The position numbers and the translations under genes are program-made. This document shows positions 1-5,509 of a stretch of 6,128 nucleotides of DNA, one piece after another. Within the stretch, counting starts at the first letter, position 1. Each line of letters opens with the position of its first letter. The DNA comes from Methyloprofundus sp. (GTDB lineage: Bacteria; Pseudomonadota; Gammaproteobacteria; Methylococcales; Methylomonadaceae), in contig JAUXBW010000138.1 of assembly GCA_030619185.1 (NCBI GenBank), positions 1-6,128 of the forward strand. The letters run 5' to 3'. Under the pieces are notes generated by a model, which saw nothing but the letters and a program-made list of their open reading frames with translations, made no database searches and was not told where the DNA came from.

Positions 1-27
1 ACAAATAATCATCCATCCTTGCTTGTC

Positions 28-109
28 TTTTTGTCTGTCATCAGCACTGTAGCAATAGTTACGTAGCCTGCTATGCGCCTATTGCTACAGTACTAATGAC
101 AAACAAAAA
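28..109 (+). repeat. Long imperfect inverted repeat enclosing hairpin-repeat copy 1
   Basis: The outer left arm at 28-41 (TTTTTGTCTGTCAT) is complementary to 96-109 (ATGACAAACAAAAA) with one mismatch (C35 against A102). A 4 x 4 unpaired step (42-45 against 92-95) separates these outer arms from the perfect 13-bp inner arms at 46-58 and 79-91. The whole 82 bp can therefore fold as one long hairpin. It lies between the apaH terminator and the left edge of the window, where no reading frame is supported. The A-run of the right arm doubles as the T-tract of the apaH terminator on the minus strand. Whether the outer arms belong to the repeat element or are local sequence is uncertain, since copy 2 shares only the flanking T-run/A-run theme. 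Confidence 0.7.
46..91 (+). repeat. Palindromic hairpin repeat, copy 1
   Basis: This is a perfect 13-bp inverted repeat: ACTGTAGCAATAG at 46-58 pairs with CTATTGCTACAGT at 79-91. It encloses a 20-nt centre (59-78) that reads TTACGTAGCC then TGCTATGCGC. The centre can form an inner 5-bp stem (62-66 with 71-75, including a G63-T74 wobble) closed by a CCTG loop, with a 3 x 3 internal loop between inner and outer stems. Positions 54-83 match 4410-4439 at 28 of 30 bases, and both copies begin ACTG and end CAGT. It is not coding in any frame I can support. The wobble pair favours folding of the plus strand over the minus strand. The repeat family is not recognised. Confidence 0.85.
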
Positions 110-128
110 TCTTGCCCAAATATTGGGC
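105..128 (-). terminator. Probable intrinsic terminator after apaH
   Basis: Reading the minus strand, the apaH stop codon is followed after 2 nt by a 6-bp stem GCCCAA / TTGGGC (128-123 with 119-114) and a 3-nt loop. After AAGA comes a run of five T (109-105), then GTTTG. The T-tract begins 4 nt after the stem, which is slightly late, so this is a good but not ideal rho-independent terminator. In the plus direction the same stem is followed by a T-rich stretch (GCTTATTTATTT), so it could also act on transcripts entering from the left. Confidence 0.5.
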
Positions 129-130
129 GC

Positions 131-970
131 TTATTTATTTCCAGGTGCCTTATCCGGTATTCTATGGCCTTTGCAATCAACGCTGATTCTATGCATTTTT
201 GAATTCAGTTTTAAGGCTGTCAGTTGTCCGCCCCATAAACAACCGGTATCTATTGCATAACAATTATTTGAGTGATGATAGCCCAGCGCAGACCAGTGCC
301 CAAAGATAATTTTCAAATGAGCATTTTTCCTATCCGGCAAATCGAACCAGGGGATTAAATGTTTGGGTTGACTACCTAGCTTGCCACTGTACTTAAAATC
401 TAAACATCCTTTTGCATCACATAAACGCATGCGGGTAAAACAGTTCACGGCAAAGCGTAATTGTTCATGGTCTTTTAGTTTGTCACTCCATTGCTCAGGC
501 TCATTGCCATACATGTCTTTAAAAAATTTTAAATAATTATCTCCGCGTAATTCTTTTTCTACCTTCTTAGCCATTTTTTTTGCCATGGCAAAGCCCCATT
601 GCGGTGGCAGGCCGGCATGTAACAGGCAAAAATCATCATTGTAATGAAATAAGGGTCGATGCCTTAGCCAATACAATAACTCATCTTTATCCTTTGCTTG
701 TAAAATGGGGCGTAGCGTATCTTTTGCACGCACAGGGGAGCATTTATAAGCGACGGCAAGTAAATGTAAGTCATGGTTTCCTAGCACACAGATAGCCGAA
801 TTACCCAGTGACTTGATAAAACGTAGCGTTTCTAGCGACTTTGGTCCTCGATTAACTAAATCACCGACAAACCAGAGTTGATCATTTTTCTTATTGAAAT
901 CAATTTTGTCCAATAAGTGCCGTAAATCATCGTAACAGCCCTGAATATCACCAATCGCGTAAATAGCCAT
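131..970 (-). CDS. apaH: Symmetrical bis(5'-nucleosyl)-tetraphosphatase ApaH
   Basis: This cytosolic metallophosphatase hydrolyses Ap4A to two ADP and, in E. coli, removes Np4 caps from RNA. The 279-residue product matches the family length (about 280). Visible metallophosphoesterase motifs in order are GDIQGC (residues 7-12), GDLVNRGP (36-43), GNHDLH (64-69) and HAG (118-120). Family signatures FTRMR, FGHW and DTGCLWGG follow. Gln in GDxQG rather than His is a known ApaH variant, seen in pseudomonads. I chose the ATG at 970 because the family begins M-A-x-Y-x-x-GD. A TTG at 991 would add seven residues and is better placed for the purine-rich GGGGGAAG at 1012-1005, so that start is not excluded. 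The gene is 93 nt downstream of apaG, on the same strand, and probably cotranscribed with it. Confidence 0.96.
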   Translation of the reverse strand: MAIYAIGDIQGCYDDLRHLLDKIDFNKKNDQLWFVGDLVNRGPKSLETLRFIKSLGNSAICVLGNHDLHLLAVAYKCSPVRAKDTLRPILQAKDKDELLYWLRHRPLFHYNDDFCLLHAGLPPQWGFAMAKKMAKKVEKELRGDNYLKFFKDMYGNEPEQWSDKLKDHEQLRFAVNCFTRMRLCDAKGCLDFKYSGKLGSQPKHLIPWFDLPDRKNAHLKIIFGHWSALGYHHSNNCYAIDTGCLWGGQLTALKLNSKMHRISVDCKGHRIPDKAPGNK

Positions 971-1063
971 ATCTAGTACAGCACCCAGCAAACAAAACTA
1001 ACAACTTCCCCCATTAAACTATTGTATTTATTATGTTTCATAGTTATTTTAATTTAAGGGATA

Positions 1064-1441
1064 CTAGTGCAATGTTCTAGGTATCGACAAAGTAAACTGT
1101 GCAATAGGTGCATCAAATTGCTCCCCTGTATCTGAAAGCATCGTGTATTTCCCCTGCATGACACCCACCGCTGTTTCAATCAGTGCTCCGCTGGTATAAG
1201 TAAATGCCTCGCCAGGCTTTAAATAAGGGGTCTTCCCAATAACACCTTCACCACGAACTTCTTCGATCTTACCATTTGCATCAGTAATCAGCCAATGACG
1301 ACTGAGTAATTTGGCAGCTTCTGTTCCTGTATTGGTTATCCTGATAGTATAAGCAAAAGCATACTTATGTTCACCGGGGTTTGATTGGTGTGCAATATAG
1401 CTAGGGTAAACGTCTATAGCAATTTTATTTTTTTCACTCAT
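1064..1441 (-). CDS. apaG: ApaG family protein
   Basis: This is a 125-residue single-domain protein, the same length as E. coli ApaG, with a fibronectin-III-like beta-sandwich fold known from family structures. Diagnostic stretches are YAFAYTIRI (residues 27-35), SRHWLITD (47-54), GEGVIG (64-69), PxLxPGExFxYxSG (72-85) and GVMQGKY (93-99), and it ends TLH as the family usually does. The molecular role is unsettled: mutants in Salmonella affect cobalt resistance and magnesium efflux, and the gene normally sits directly before apaH, as here. In many proteobacteria the pair follows ksgA (rRNA dimethyltransferase), but here apaG is the first gene and faces nadE. No clear Shine-Dalgarno sequence precedes the ATG. 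Confidence 0.95.
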   Translation of the reverse strand: MSEKNKIAIDVYPSYIAHQSNPGEHKYAFAYTIRITNTGTEAAKLLSRHWLITDANGKIEEVRGEGVIGKTPYLKPGEAFTYTSGALIETAVGVMQGKYTMLSDTGEQFDAPIAQFTLSIPRTLH

Positions 1442-1560
1442 ATCAACAATTCATTCGCCCAGAATAAAGTTTAAATATTTTACCACCGATAATGGCTTTC
1501 TCGGATACAATTAATTTCAATCACTCACCAGCAAAAAATTGACCTTGCTTAACCTCGTCT
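1442..1560. promoter_or_regulatory. Divergent intergenic region between apaG and nadE
   Basis: These 119 bp must hold the promoters for both nadE (rightward) and apaG-apaH (leftward), since the genes diverge. The best -10-like hexamer toward nadE is TACAAT at 1506-1511, but no convincing -35 lies 16-18 bp before it. Toward apaG, AT-rich matches around 1465-1485 are too degenerate to call. A weak CCGA/TCGG inverted pair sits at 1486-1504. No Shine-Dalgarno is evident for either start codon. The role is inferred from gene orientation rather than from strong motifs. Confidence 0.35.
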
Positions 1561-2394
1561 ATGAATCAACACAATATTATTCAAGAAATGAAAGTGCTTG
1601 CGGTTATTGACCCTGAGTTTGAAATTCAGCGTCGTATTGATTTTATCAAACGCCAGCTTAAAAAATCAGGCTTAAAAAAATTACTGCTAGGTATCAGTGG
1701 AGGCGTTGATTCTACTACCTGTGGTCGTCTAGCTCAATTAGCCATTGAGCAACTTAACAGGGAAGGCGATAGTAGCGAGTACCAATTTATCGCGGTGCGC
1801 CTCCCTTATAATATTCAGGCCGATGAAAGTGATGCTCAACTGGCTATTAACTTTATTCAGCCCGGGCAAAGTATCTCGGTTAATGTACAGGCAGGGGTTG
1901 ATGCGATCCATGCAGAAACCTGTCGCGCATTAAAACAGCAAGATTTACTCAGTACCTCAGCAGCAAAGCTGGATTTTAGTAAAGGTAATGTAAAAGCACG
2001 TACCCGGATGATAGCGCAATATGAAATGGCTGGCTTATTGGGTGCGCTGGTCATAGGAACTGACCATTCGGCTGAAAATATCACCGGTTTTTTTACTAAA
2101 TGGGGCGATGGTGCTTGTGATCTTGCTCCTCTGTTTGGCTTAAATAAGCGCCAGGTCAGGCAACTTGCAAAATCCCTGAATGCTCCTGCGATATTGATAG
2201 AAAAAGCACCGACTGCAGATCTTGAGGACTTAGCACCCGGCAAAACCGATGAATATGCTTTAGGGCTGAGCTATGATCAGCTTGATGATTTTCTTGAAGG
2301 TAAAACAACTCCCAAACAGGTGGAGCAATTAATTATACAGACATTCGAGTATACTCAGCATAAGCGGCAGTCTATCCCAACCTTATACGATTAA
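1561..2394 (+). CDS. nadE: Ammonia-dependent NAD+ synthetase NadE
   Basis: This cytosolic enzyme catalyses the last step of NAD synthesis, converting deamido-NAD, ATP and ammonia to NAD, AMP and pyrophosphate. The 277-residue length fits the short ammonia-dependent class (E. coli 275), with no N-terminal glutaminase domain. The PP-loop ATP-pyrophosphatase motif SGGVDS is at residues 46-51. Other family stretches are [13 protein letters not shown] (77-89), GNVKARTRM (142-150), GTDHSAE (166-172), GFFTKWGDG (176-184) and KAPTADLED (215-223). The annotated ATG aligns with the E. coli N-terminus, so it is preferred over the ATG at 1588, although it has no clear Shine-Dalgarno. The gene stands alone on the plus strand, divergent from apaG and convergent with cbtB. 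No canonical terminator is visible in the 49 bp after it. Confidence 0.97.
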   Translation: MNQHNIIQEMKVLAVIDPEFEIQRRIDFIKRQLKKSGLKKLLLGISGGVDSTTCGRLAQLAIEQLNREGDSSEYQFIAVRLPYNIQADESDAQLAINFIQPGQSISVNVQAGVDAIHAETCRALKQQDLLSTSAAKLDFSKGNVKARTRMIAQYEMAGLLGALVIGTDHSAENITGFFTKWGDGACDLAPLFGLNKRQVRQLAKSLNAPAILIEKAPTADLEDLAPGKTDEYALGLSYDQLDDFLEGKTTPKQVEQLIIQTFEYTQHKRQSIPTLYD

Positions 2395-2443
2395 AATGTA
2401 CCCCATTGGAGTTGCGGAATACAGGATAAGAAGCTGAGGGGGC

Positions 2444-2629
2444 TTAATGACAAGGAAACGCAACACTATGGCGGGTATCATGTGCCGCATTATGCGCTAT
2501 ATCCATGGGTGCAAAGCCAACGCCAAATAAAATGATAATTCCTAAAGCTGTTGCAGCGATTAGCTGTACGTTTTTAGTTGTATCGACAGGAACGCTTTGT
2601 TCTAGTGTTGCAGGGTTATGAGTATTCAT
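2444..2629 (-). CDS. cbtB: Cobalt transporter subunit CbtB
   Basis: This is a 61-residue membrane protein of the CbtB family, a predicted partner of CbtA in cobalt uptake. It has a polar N-terminus, one transmembrane helix (about residues 21-41), and a short tail rich in potential metal ligands: His46, His50, Asp51, His54, Cys60 and a terminal His61. The arrangement HxxxHDxRHxxxFPCH is the recognisable family signature. The start is supported by AAGG about 8 nt upstream, inside the end of cbtA. Its ATG lies 2 nt after the cbtA stop, so translation is probably coupled. The cobalt assignment comes from comparative genomics of vitamin B12 regulons rather than from anything in this sequence. Confidence 0.9.
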   Translation of the reverse strand: MNTHNPATLEQSVPVDTTKNVQLIAATALGIIILFGVGFAPMDIAHNAAHDTRHSVAFPCH

Positions 2630-2631
2630 AA

Positions 2632-3366
2632 TTAAGCCTTCGTGAGTTTGGTCGGTTGCAAGGGCGGCACAGGATCAATAAATCTATGACATAAAAAACC
2701 TGTGCTAGAGCCGATTATAAACCATAATAAAGCATTCGCGATACTGGTTTGCAGGATAAACTGGTGCCATAGCTCAGTTAGCGTAGCTACGGCCTGCGGA
2801 TCAGGATGACTAAAGCCATGTAGTGCGGATGTCGGTGCACCGATCAAATGAGGCAACAGCATAAGTATTAGCCCGGCTCCTTTATAATAACGCGGGCTAA
2901 ATGCTATCACTGCCAGGCCTACTCCTGTCAGGGAGACGGTTAACAACCACCAGTTTTGACGCTGATCCAGATCCGCCGCCTGCATACCGGGAATTTCTGG
3001 CGGTAAACCTAATCCAGGCGCTACAAAGACGGATAAATAAGCAGCTATTCCCCAGGCAAGCCCTTTAAGTGTTGAGCTGGTGCCTCGAAAAACCATCGCA
3101 CAGGAGAGCAGTAAGCTATATGCCAGGCACATCAGAAAATTAGCTAGCAAGGTATATAGGCTGCGCTCAAGCCCATCATCAGGTGCCCAGGGCTCGGTCT
3201 GTTCCAGGGCATGTTCTGAGATGGCCAAATCCAGTGGCTGTGCAAGCTCATACAGTTCAGCAGCGAAGATAATAGGGTTTACCAGATACCATTGATAAAG
3301 GCTAAAACCGAGGCTAGCGACTAGCGAACTTAAGCAGGCTATTAAGAAAATTTGACGAAAATACAT
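2632..3366 (-). CDS. cbtA: Cobalt transporter subunit CbtA
   Basis: This is a 244-residue integral inner-membrane protein of the CbtA family, a predicted cobalt uptake component. I see about six hydrophobic segments: residues 5-28, 70-93, 102-120, 138-157, 162-181 and 203-226. Family-like features are FVAPGLGLPPEIPGM (114-128), PHLIGAP (172-178) and the late LWHQF (199-203). A polar loop (about 38-68) contains several acidic residues and one His. The ATG at 3366 has no obvious Shine-Dalgarno on the minus strand. The gene heads a two-gene unit with cbtB and lies 87 nt downstream of bamD on the same strand, so read-through from bamD is possible. Cobalamin riboswitches often precede cbtAB-type genes, but none is recognisable here. 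Confidence 0.9.
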   Translation of the reverse strand: MYFRQIFLIACLSSLVASLGFSLYQWYLVNPIIFAAELYELAQPLDLAISEHALEQTEPWAPDDGLERSLYTLLANFLMCLAYSLLLSCAMVFRGTSSTLKGLAWGIAAYLSVFVAPGLGLPPEIPGMQAADLDQRQNWWLLTVSLTGVGLAVIAFSPRYYKGAGLILMLLPHLIGAPTSALHGFSHPDPQAVATLTELWHQFILQTSIANALLWFIIGSSTGFLCHRFIDPVPPLQPTKLTKA

Positions 3367-3453
3367 AGTTAAGAATAAAGGAAGTTAGTTTTATCCACGC
3401 CTATTGGCGTTACAAAATGACTGAGCATTGGGTGTTAACCTGATAGGTAAGTT
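3367..3453 (-). promoter_or_regulatory. bamD-cbtA intergenic leader with small hairpin
   Basis: This 87-bp gap should hold any dedicated cbtAB promoter. It contains a 5-bp stem ACGCC/GGCGT (3397-3401 with 3406-3410) with a 4-nt loop, 31 nt before the cbtA start codon on the minus strand. It also contains the inner part of the palindrome at 3442-3462. It is too short for a complete cobalamin riboswitch of about 200 nt, and no B12-box-like sequence is seen. No -35/-10 pair is clear enough to call. Confidence 0.3.
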
Positions 3454-3462
3454 TTACCTATC
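3442..3462. repeat. Perfect 9-bp palindrome overlapping the bamD stop
   Basis: GATAGGTAA at 3442-3450 is exactly complementary to TTACCTATC at 3454-3462 across a 3-nt spacer. The bamD stop codon (TAA on the minus strand, 3456-3454) and the last two sense codons lie in the right arm. On the minus strand no T-tract follows (AGGTTAACACCC), so it is not a standard intrinsic terminator. It could be a 3'-end stem-loop protecting bamD mRNA, or a dimeric-regulator operator upstream of cbtA. The sequence alone does not decide between these. Confidence 0.6.
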
Positions 3463-4284
3463 GAAGGCAAAAAGACTCCAGATAAATGGCACGACAACAA
3501 CGTCGCTTTTATCTGCTTCAGGGTATGGCGGCCCCTCTGGATAATTATAGGTATAGATTTCAGCACTTTCATCAGCCAGTTCCTGTAAGCCTAAAATCTT
3601 GTAGGCTTTCGCCTGAATTTCCAGAGCATAAGGAACAACAGGCGTGCCTTGATAATGCTCTAAAATATAGTTAGTCCGATTTGCCGCCGCTACATAGGCC
3701 TCCCTATCCATATAGAAACGAGCGATGTGTAATTCGTGCCGTGCCAGAGAATTTTTTAAATAAATCAAACGCTGCTTTACATCGGGAGCATATTCACTAT
3801 CAGGAAATCGACGTAGTAACTCTTCAAAATTAAGATAAGATCTCTGGGTAAAAACTGTATCACGCTGGGTAGTATCCGATGGCACAAAACGATCAACAAA
3901 CCCCAGTTCACGATTAAAATTAATTAAGGCCTTTAAATAGTAGGCATAATCCACATCTGGATGGCGTGGATGTGTTTTAATAAAACGATCCGCTGAGGCC
4001 AAAGCGGCTTCAGAATCACCATTTCTATAATATGCGTAAGTAAGATCAAGCTGTGTTTGAGCCGCGTGTGCGCCAAAAGGATAACGAGAGTCGAGCTGCT
4101 CTAATACCTTAATCGCTTTTTTAAAATTTTCTTCCTCTAACTCTTCTTTACTGGCAGTGATAAACTCTTCTACTGTCCAGCTTGCGTAGACATCATCATC
4201 TCCGTCTTTAGAAAAAAGACTACAAGCCTGTATAAAGAGAGATAAGCAAAGGATAAACGCTAATTTATGGAAAAATGATGGCAT
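3454..4284 (-). CDS. bamD: Outer membrane assembly lipoprotein BamD
   Basis: BamD is the essential lipoprotein partner of BamA in the complex that inserts beta-barrel proteins into the outer membrane. Residues 1-20 form a lipoprotein signal peptide ending in the lipobox IQAC, with Cys21 as lipidation site. Ser at +2 is consistent with sorting to the outer membrane. The remainder is a TPR-type helical repeat protein, with family stretches LEQLDSRYPFG (61-71), QLDLTYAYYRNGD (78-90) and DRFIKTHPRHPDVDY (99-113). At 276 residues it is longer than E. coli BamD (245), mostly through a C-terminal tail after about residue 248 that ends in a hydrophobic VVVVPFIWSLFAF stretch. No Shine-Dalgarno is apparent. 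It is divergent from rluD, a common gammaproteobacterial arrangement. Confidence 0.96.
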   Translation of the reverse strand: MPSFFHKLAFILCLSLFIQACSLFSKDGDDDVYASWTVEEFITASKEELEEENFKKAIKVLEQLDSRYPFGAHAAQTQLDLTYAYYRNGDSEAALASADRFIKTHPRHPDVDYAYYLKALINFNRELGFVDRFVPSDTTQRDTVFTQRSYLNFEELLRRFPDSEYAPDVKQRLIYLKNSLARHELHIARFYMDREAYVAAANRTNYILEHYQGTPVVPYALEIQAKAYKILGLQELADESAEIYTYNYPEGPPYPEADKSDVVVVPFIWSLFAFDR

Positions 4285-4321
4285 AGTTGTAGCGACACGT
4301 TGTAAGATTAATTAATTACAC

Positions 4322-4349
4322 TTTAATGATAGGGTTTAATTGCTATACT
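4322..4349 (+). promoter_or_regulatory. Candidate extended -10 promoter for rluD
   Basis: TATACT at 4344-4349 matches the sigma-70 -10 consensus at five of six positions and is preceded by TGC, giving an extended -10. A weak -35 candidate, TTTAAT at 4322-4327, lies 16 bp upstream. Transcription would start near 4356 and run rightward, giving rluD a leader of about 200 nt that includes hairpin-repeat copy 2. This is a motif-based call; a promoter closer to rluD is possible. Confidence 0.45.
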
Positions 4350-4355
4350 TCGCAC

Positions 4356-4555
4356 GAGCACCGTTACGGTTTTCTTGCGGCTGTTTTTCGCCGATAGCTA
4401 CGTGACTGAAATAGTTACGTAGCCAGCTATGCGCTTATTTCAGTGCTTTGCTCTCGACAAAAAACAACTCGCTATAACAACGCAACGGTGACCACGTGAA
4501 GTCTATTGTAAAAGAATTTGCCGCAGATAAATACAGTTTAGGAAAGATTTAATAT
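4356..4555 (+). promoter_or_regulatory. Structured 5' leader of rluD
   Basis: If the promoter at 4322-4349 is used, rluD mRNA begins with about 200 nt dense in inverted repeats. Visible pairings are ACCGT/ACGGT (4360-4364 with 4366-4370), CGGC/GCCG (4378-4381 with 4390-4393), hairpin-repeat copy 2 (4405-4444), and a long-range 7-bp match CACCGTT/AACGGTG (4359-4365 with 4484-4490) that encloses the rest. GCTACGT (4397-4403) is also complementary to ACGTAGC (4417-4423) and would compete with the copy 2 hairpin. The rluD ribosome binding site AGGAAAG (4540-4546) is near the end and outside the structures. Regulatory function is inferred, and no known leader family is recognised. Confidence 0.35.
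4405..4444 (+). repeat. Palindromic hairpin repeat, copy 2
   Basis: ACTGAAATAG (4405-4414) pairs with TTATTTCAGT (4435-4444), the innermost pair being a G-T wobble. The arms enclose a 20-nt centre (4415-4434) that differs from the centre of copy 1 at one base, A4425 in place of T69. The inner 5-bp stem (4418-4422 with 4427-4431) and its G-T wobble are retained. Compared with copy 1, each arm lacks three bases at the same position (A/T in place of TAGC/GCTA), so pairing is preserved. Both copies have the same orientation in the window. This copy lies between bamD and rluD, in the probable rluD leader. Confidence 0.85.
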
Positions 4556-5509
4556 ATGGCGATATTAACAGCCGAGGTACCTTTAGAATTAGCAGGAAAG
4601 CGTTTAGACCAGATATTGGTGGAAATTTTCCCTGACTATTCGAGAAACAAATTACAAACATGGGTCAAAGCAGGGCGTGTCACAGTTAATGCTGAACAGC
4701 TTAAAGCAAAAGACCGCCTGGTAGGAGGCGAGGCACTGATTCTGGATGCAGAAGCTGAAGAAGTCACAGAATACCTGGCTGAAGATATTCCACTGGATAT
4801 CATCTATGAAGATGAAGATATTTTAATCGTGAATAAGCCGGCAGGCTTTGTTGTCCACCCCGGCGCAGGAAACTGGACGGGAACCTTGCAAAATGCTTTA
4901 TTATTCTATTTACCGGAAGCGGTCACTATTCCACGATCGGGCATAGTGCACCGTATTGATAAAGATACCAGCGGCCTACTCATGGTTGCTAAAACCTTAG
5001 CTGCCCATCATAGCCTGATTGAACAATTACAGGCCCGGGAAGTTCATCGTGAATATCTGGCGATTACCATAGGACGTATGACTGGTGGAGGAACACTGAA
5101 TGCACCTATCGGTCGGCACCCCACTGAGCGTAAAAAATTTGCAGTGACGGAAAAGGGTAAACCCGCCATCACTCATTACCGGGTGCTTGAGCGTTTCTTA
5201 CGCAATACATTGATACAGGTTAAATTAGAAACGGGGAGAACGCATCAGATCAGAGTTCATATGGCGCATTTACGCATGCCTCTGGTGGGTGACCCGATGT
5301 ATAGTGGTCGATTCCAAATGCCTAAGGATTGTGGTCAGGAATTAGAGCACGTATTGCGCAACTTTAAGCGGCAAGCCTTACATGCTGAAAAGCTGGGCCT
5401 AATACACCCACGTACCGGTGAATATTGCGAATGGCAATTGCCGGTACCTGATGATATGCAGGAATTATTAGTCGCATTGAGAGCCAATGACACACTGGAT
5501 CACGCCTGA
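4556..5509 (+). CDS. rluD: 23S rRNA pseudouridine synthase RluD
   Basis: RluD converts uridines 1911, 1915 and 1917 (E. coli numbering) in helix 69 of 23S rRNA to pseudouridine during late large-subunit assembly. The 317-residue product is close to E. coli RluD (326). It has an N-terminal S4 RNA-binding domain (about residues 13-70) and a RluA-type catalytic domain. The catalytic motif HRIDKDTSG is at 132-140, with Asp135 as the expected nucleophile. Other conserved stretches are NKPAGFVVHPG (93-103), GRTHQIRVH (227-235), GDPMYS (245-250) and RQALHA (272-277). The ATG is supported by AGGAAAG ending 9 nt upstream. The paralogue RluC is less likely, because the length, the bamD and pgeF neighbours and overall similarity favour RluD. 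Its 3' end overlaps pgeF. Confidence 0.95.
   Translation: MAILTAEVPLELAGKRLDQILVEIFPDYSRNKLQTWVKAGRVTVNAEQLKAKDRLVGGEALILDAEAEEVTEYLAEDIPLDIIYEDEDILIVNKPAGFVVHPGAGNWTGTLQNALLFYLPEAVTIPRSGIVHRIDKDTSGLLMVAKTLAAHHSLIEQLQAREVHREYLAITIGRMTGGGTLNAPIGRHPTERKKFAVTEKGKPAITHYRVLERFLRNTLIQVKLETGRTHQIRVHMAHLRMPLVGDPMYSGRFQMPKDCGQELEHVLRNFKRQALHAEKLGLIHPRTGEYCEWQLPVPDDMQELLVALRANDTLDHA

Noticed and set aside
46..91. Integron attC site or classical enterobacterial REP as the identity of the hairpin repeat
   Set aside because: No R'/R'' core boxes of the GTTRRRY/RYYYAAC type in correct positions, no adjacent cassette or integrase, and GTAG is not at the stem foot as in known REP elements.
580..795. Plus-strand 71-codon frame inside apaH
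   Set aside because: Lies entirely antisense to a strongly supported gene and shows no family features.
1857..2243. Minus-strand 128-codon frame inside nadE
   Set aside because: Antisense shadow of nadE. Its composition follows from the nadE codons and it has no recognisable domain.
2395..2443. Possible bidirectional terminator between nadE and cbtB (ACCCC near 2399 and GGGGG near 2438)
   Set aside because: Only four or five G-C pairs across a loop of more than 30 nt, with no T-tract properly placed on either strand.
2775..2800. GTAGCTACGG stretch in cbtA resembling the repeat centre
   Set aside because: Short match within coding sequence, with no flanking inverted arms.
3080..3295. Plus-strand 71-codon frame inside cbtA
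   Set aside because: Antisense shadow of a membrane-protein gene, with no start signal or motif.
3486..3674. Plus-strand 62-codon frame inside the 3' part of bamD
   Set aside because: Antisense shadow of bamD with no recognisable feature.
4496..4552. 18-residue GTG-started open frame (begins VKSIVKEF) ending 3 nt before the rluD start codon
   Set aside because: Very short, with only a weak GGTGA upstream, and not recognisable as a leader peptide. Chance is sufficient unless relatives conserve it.
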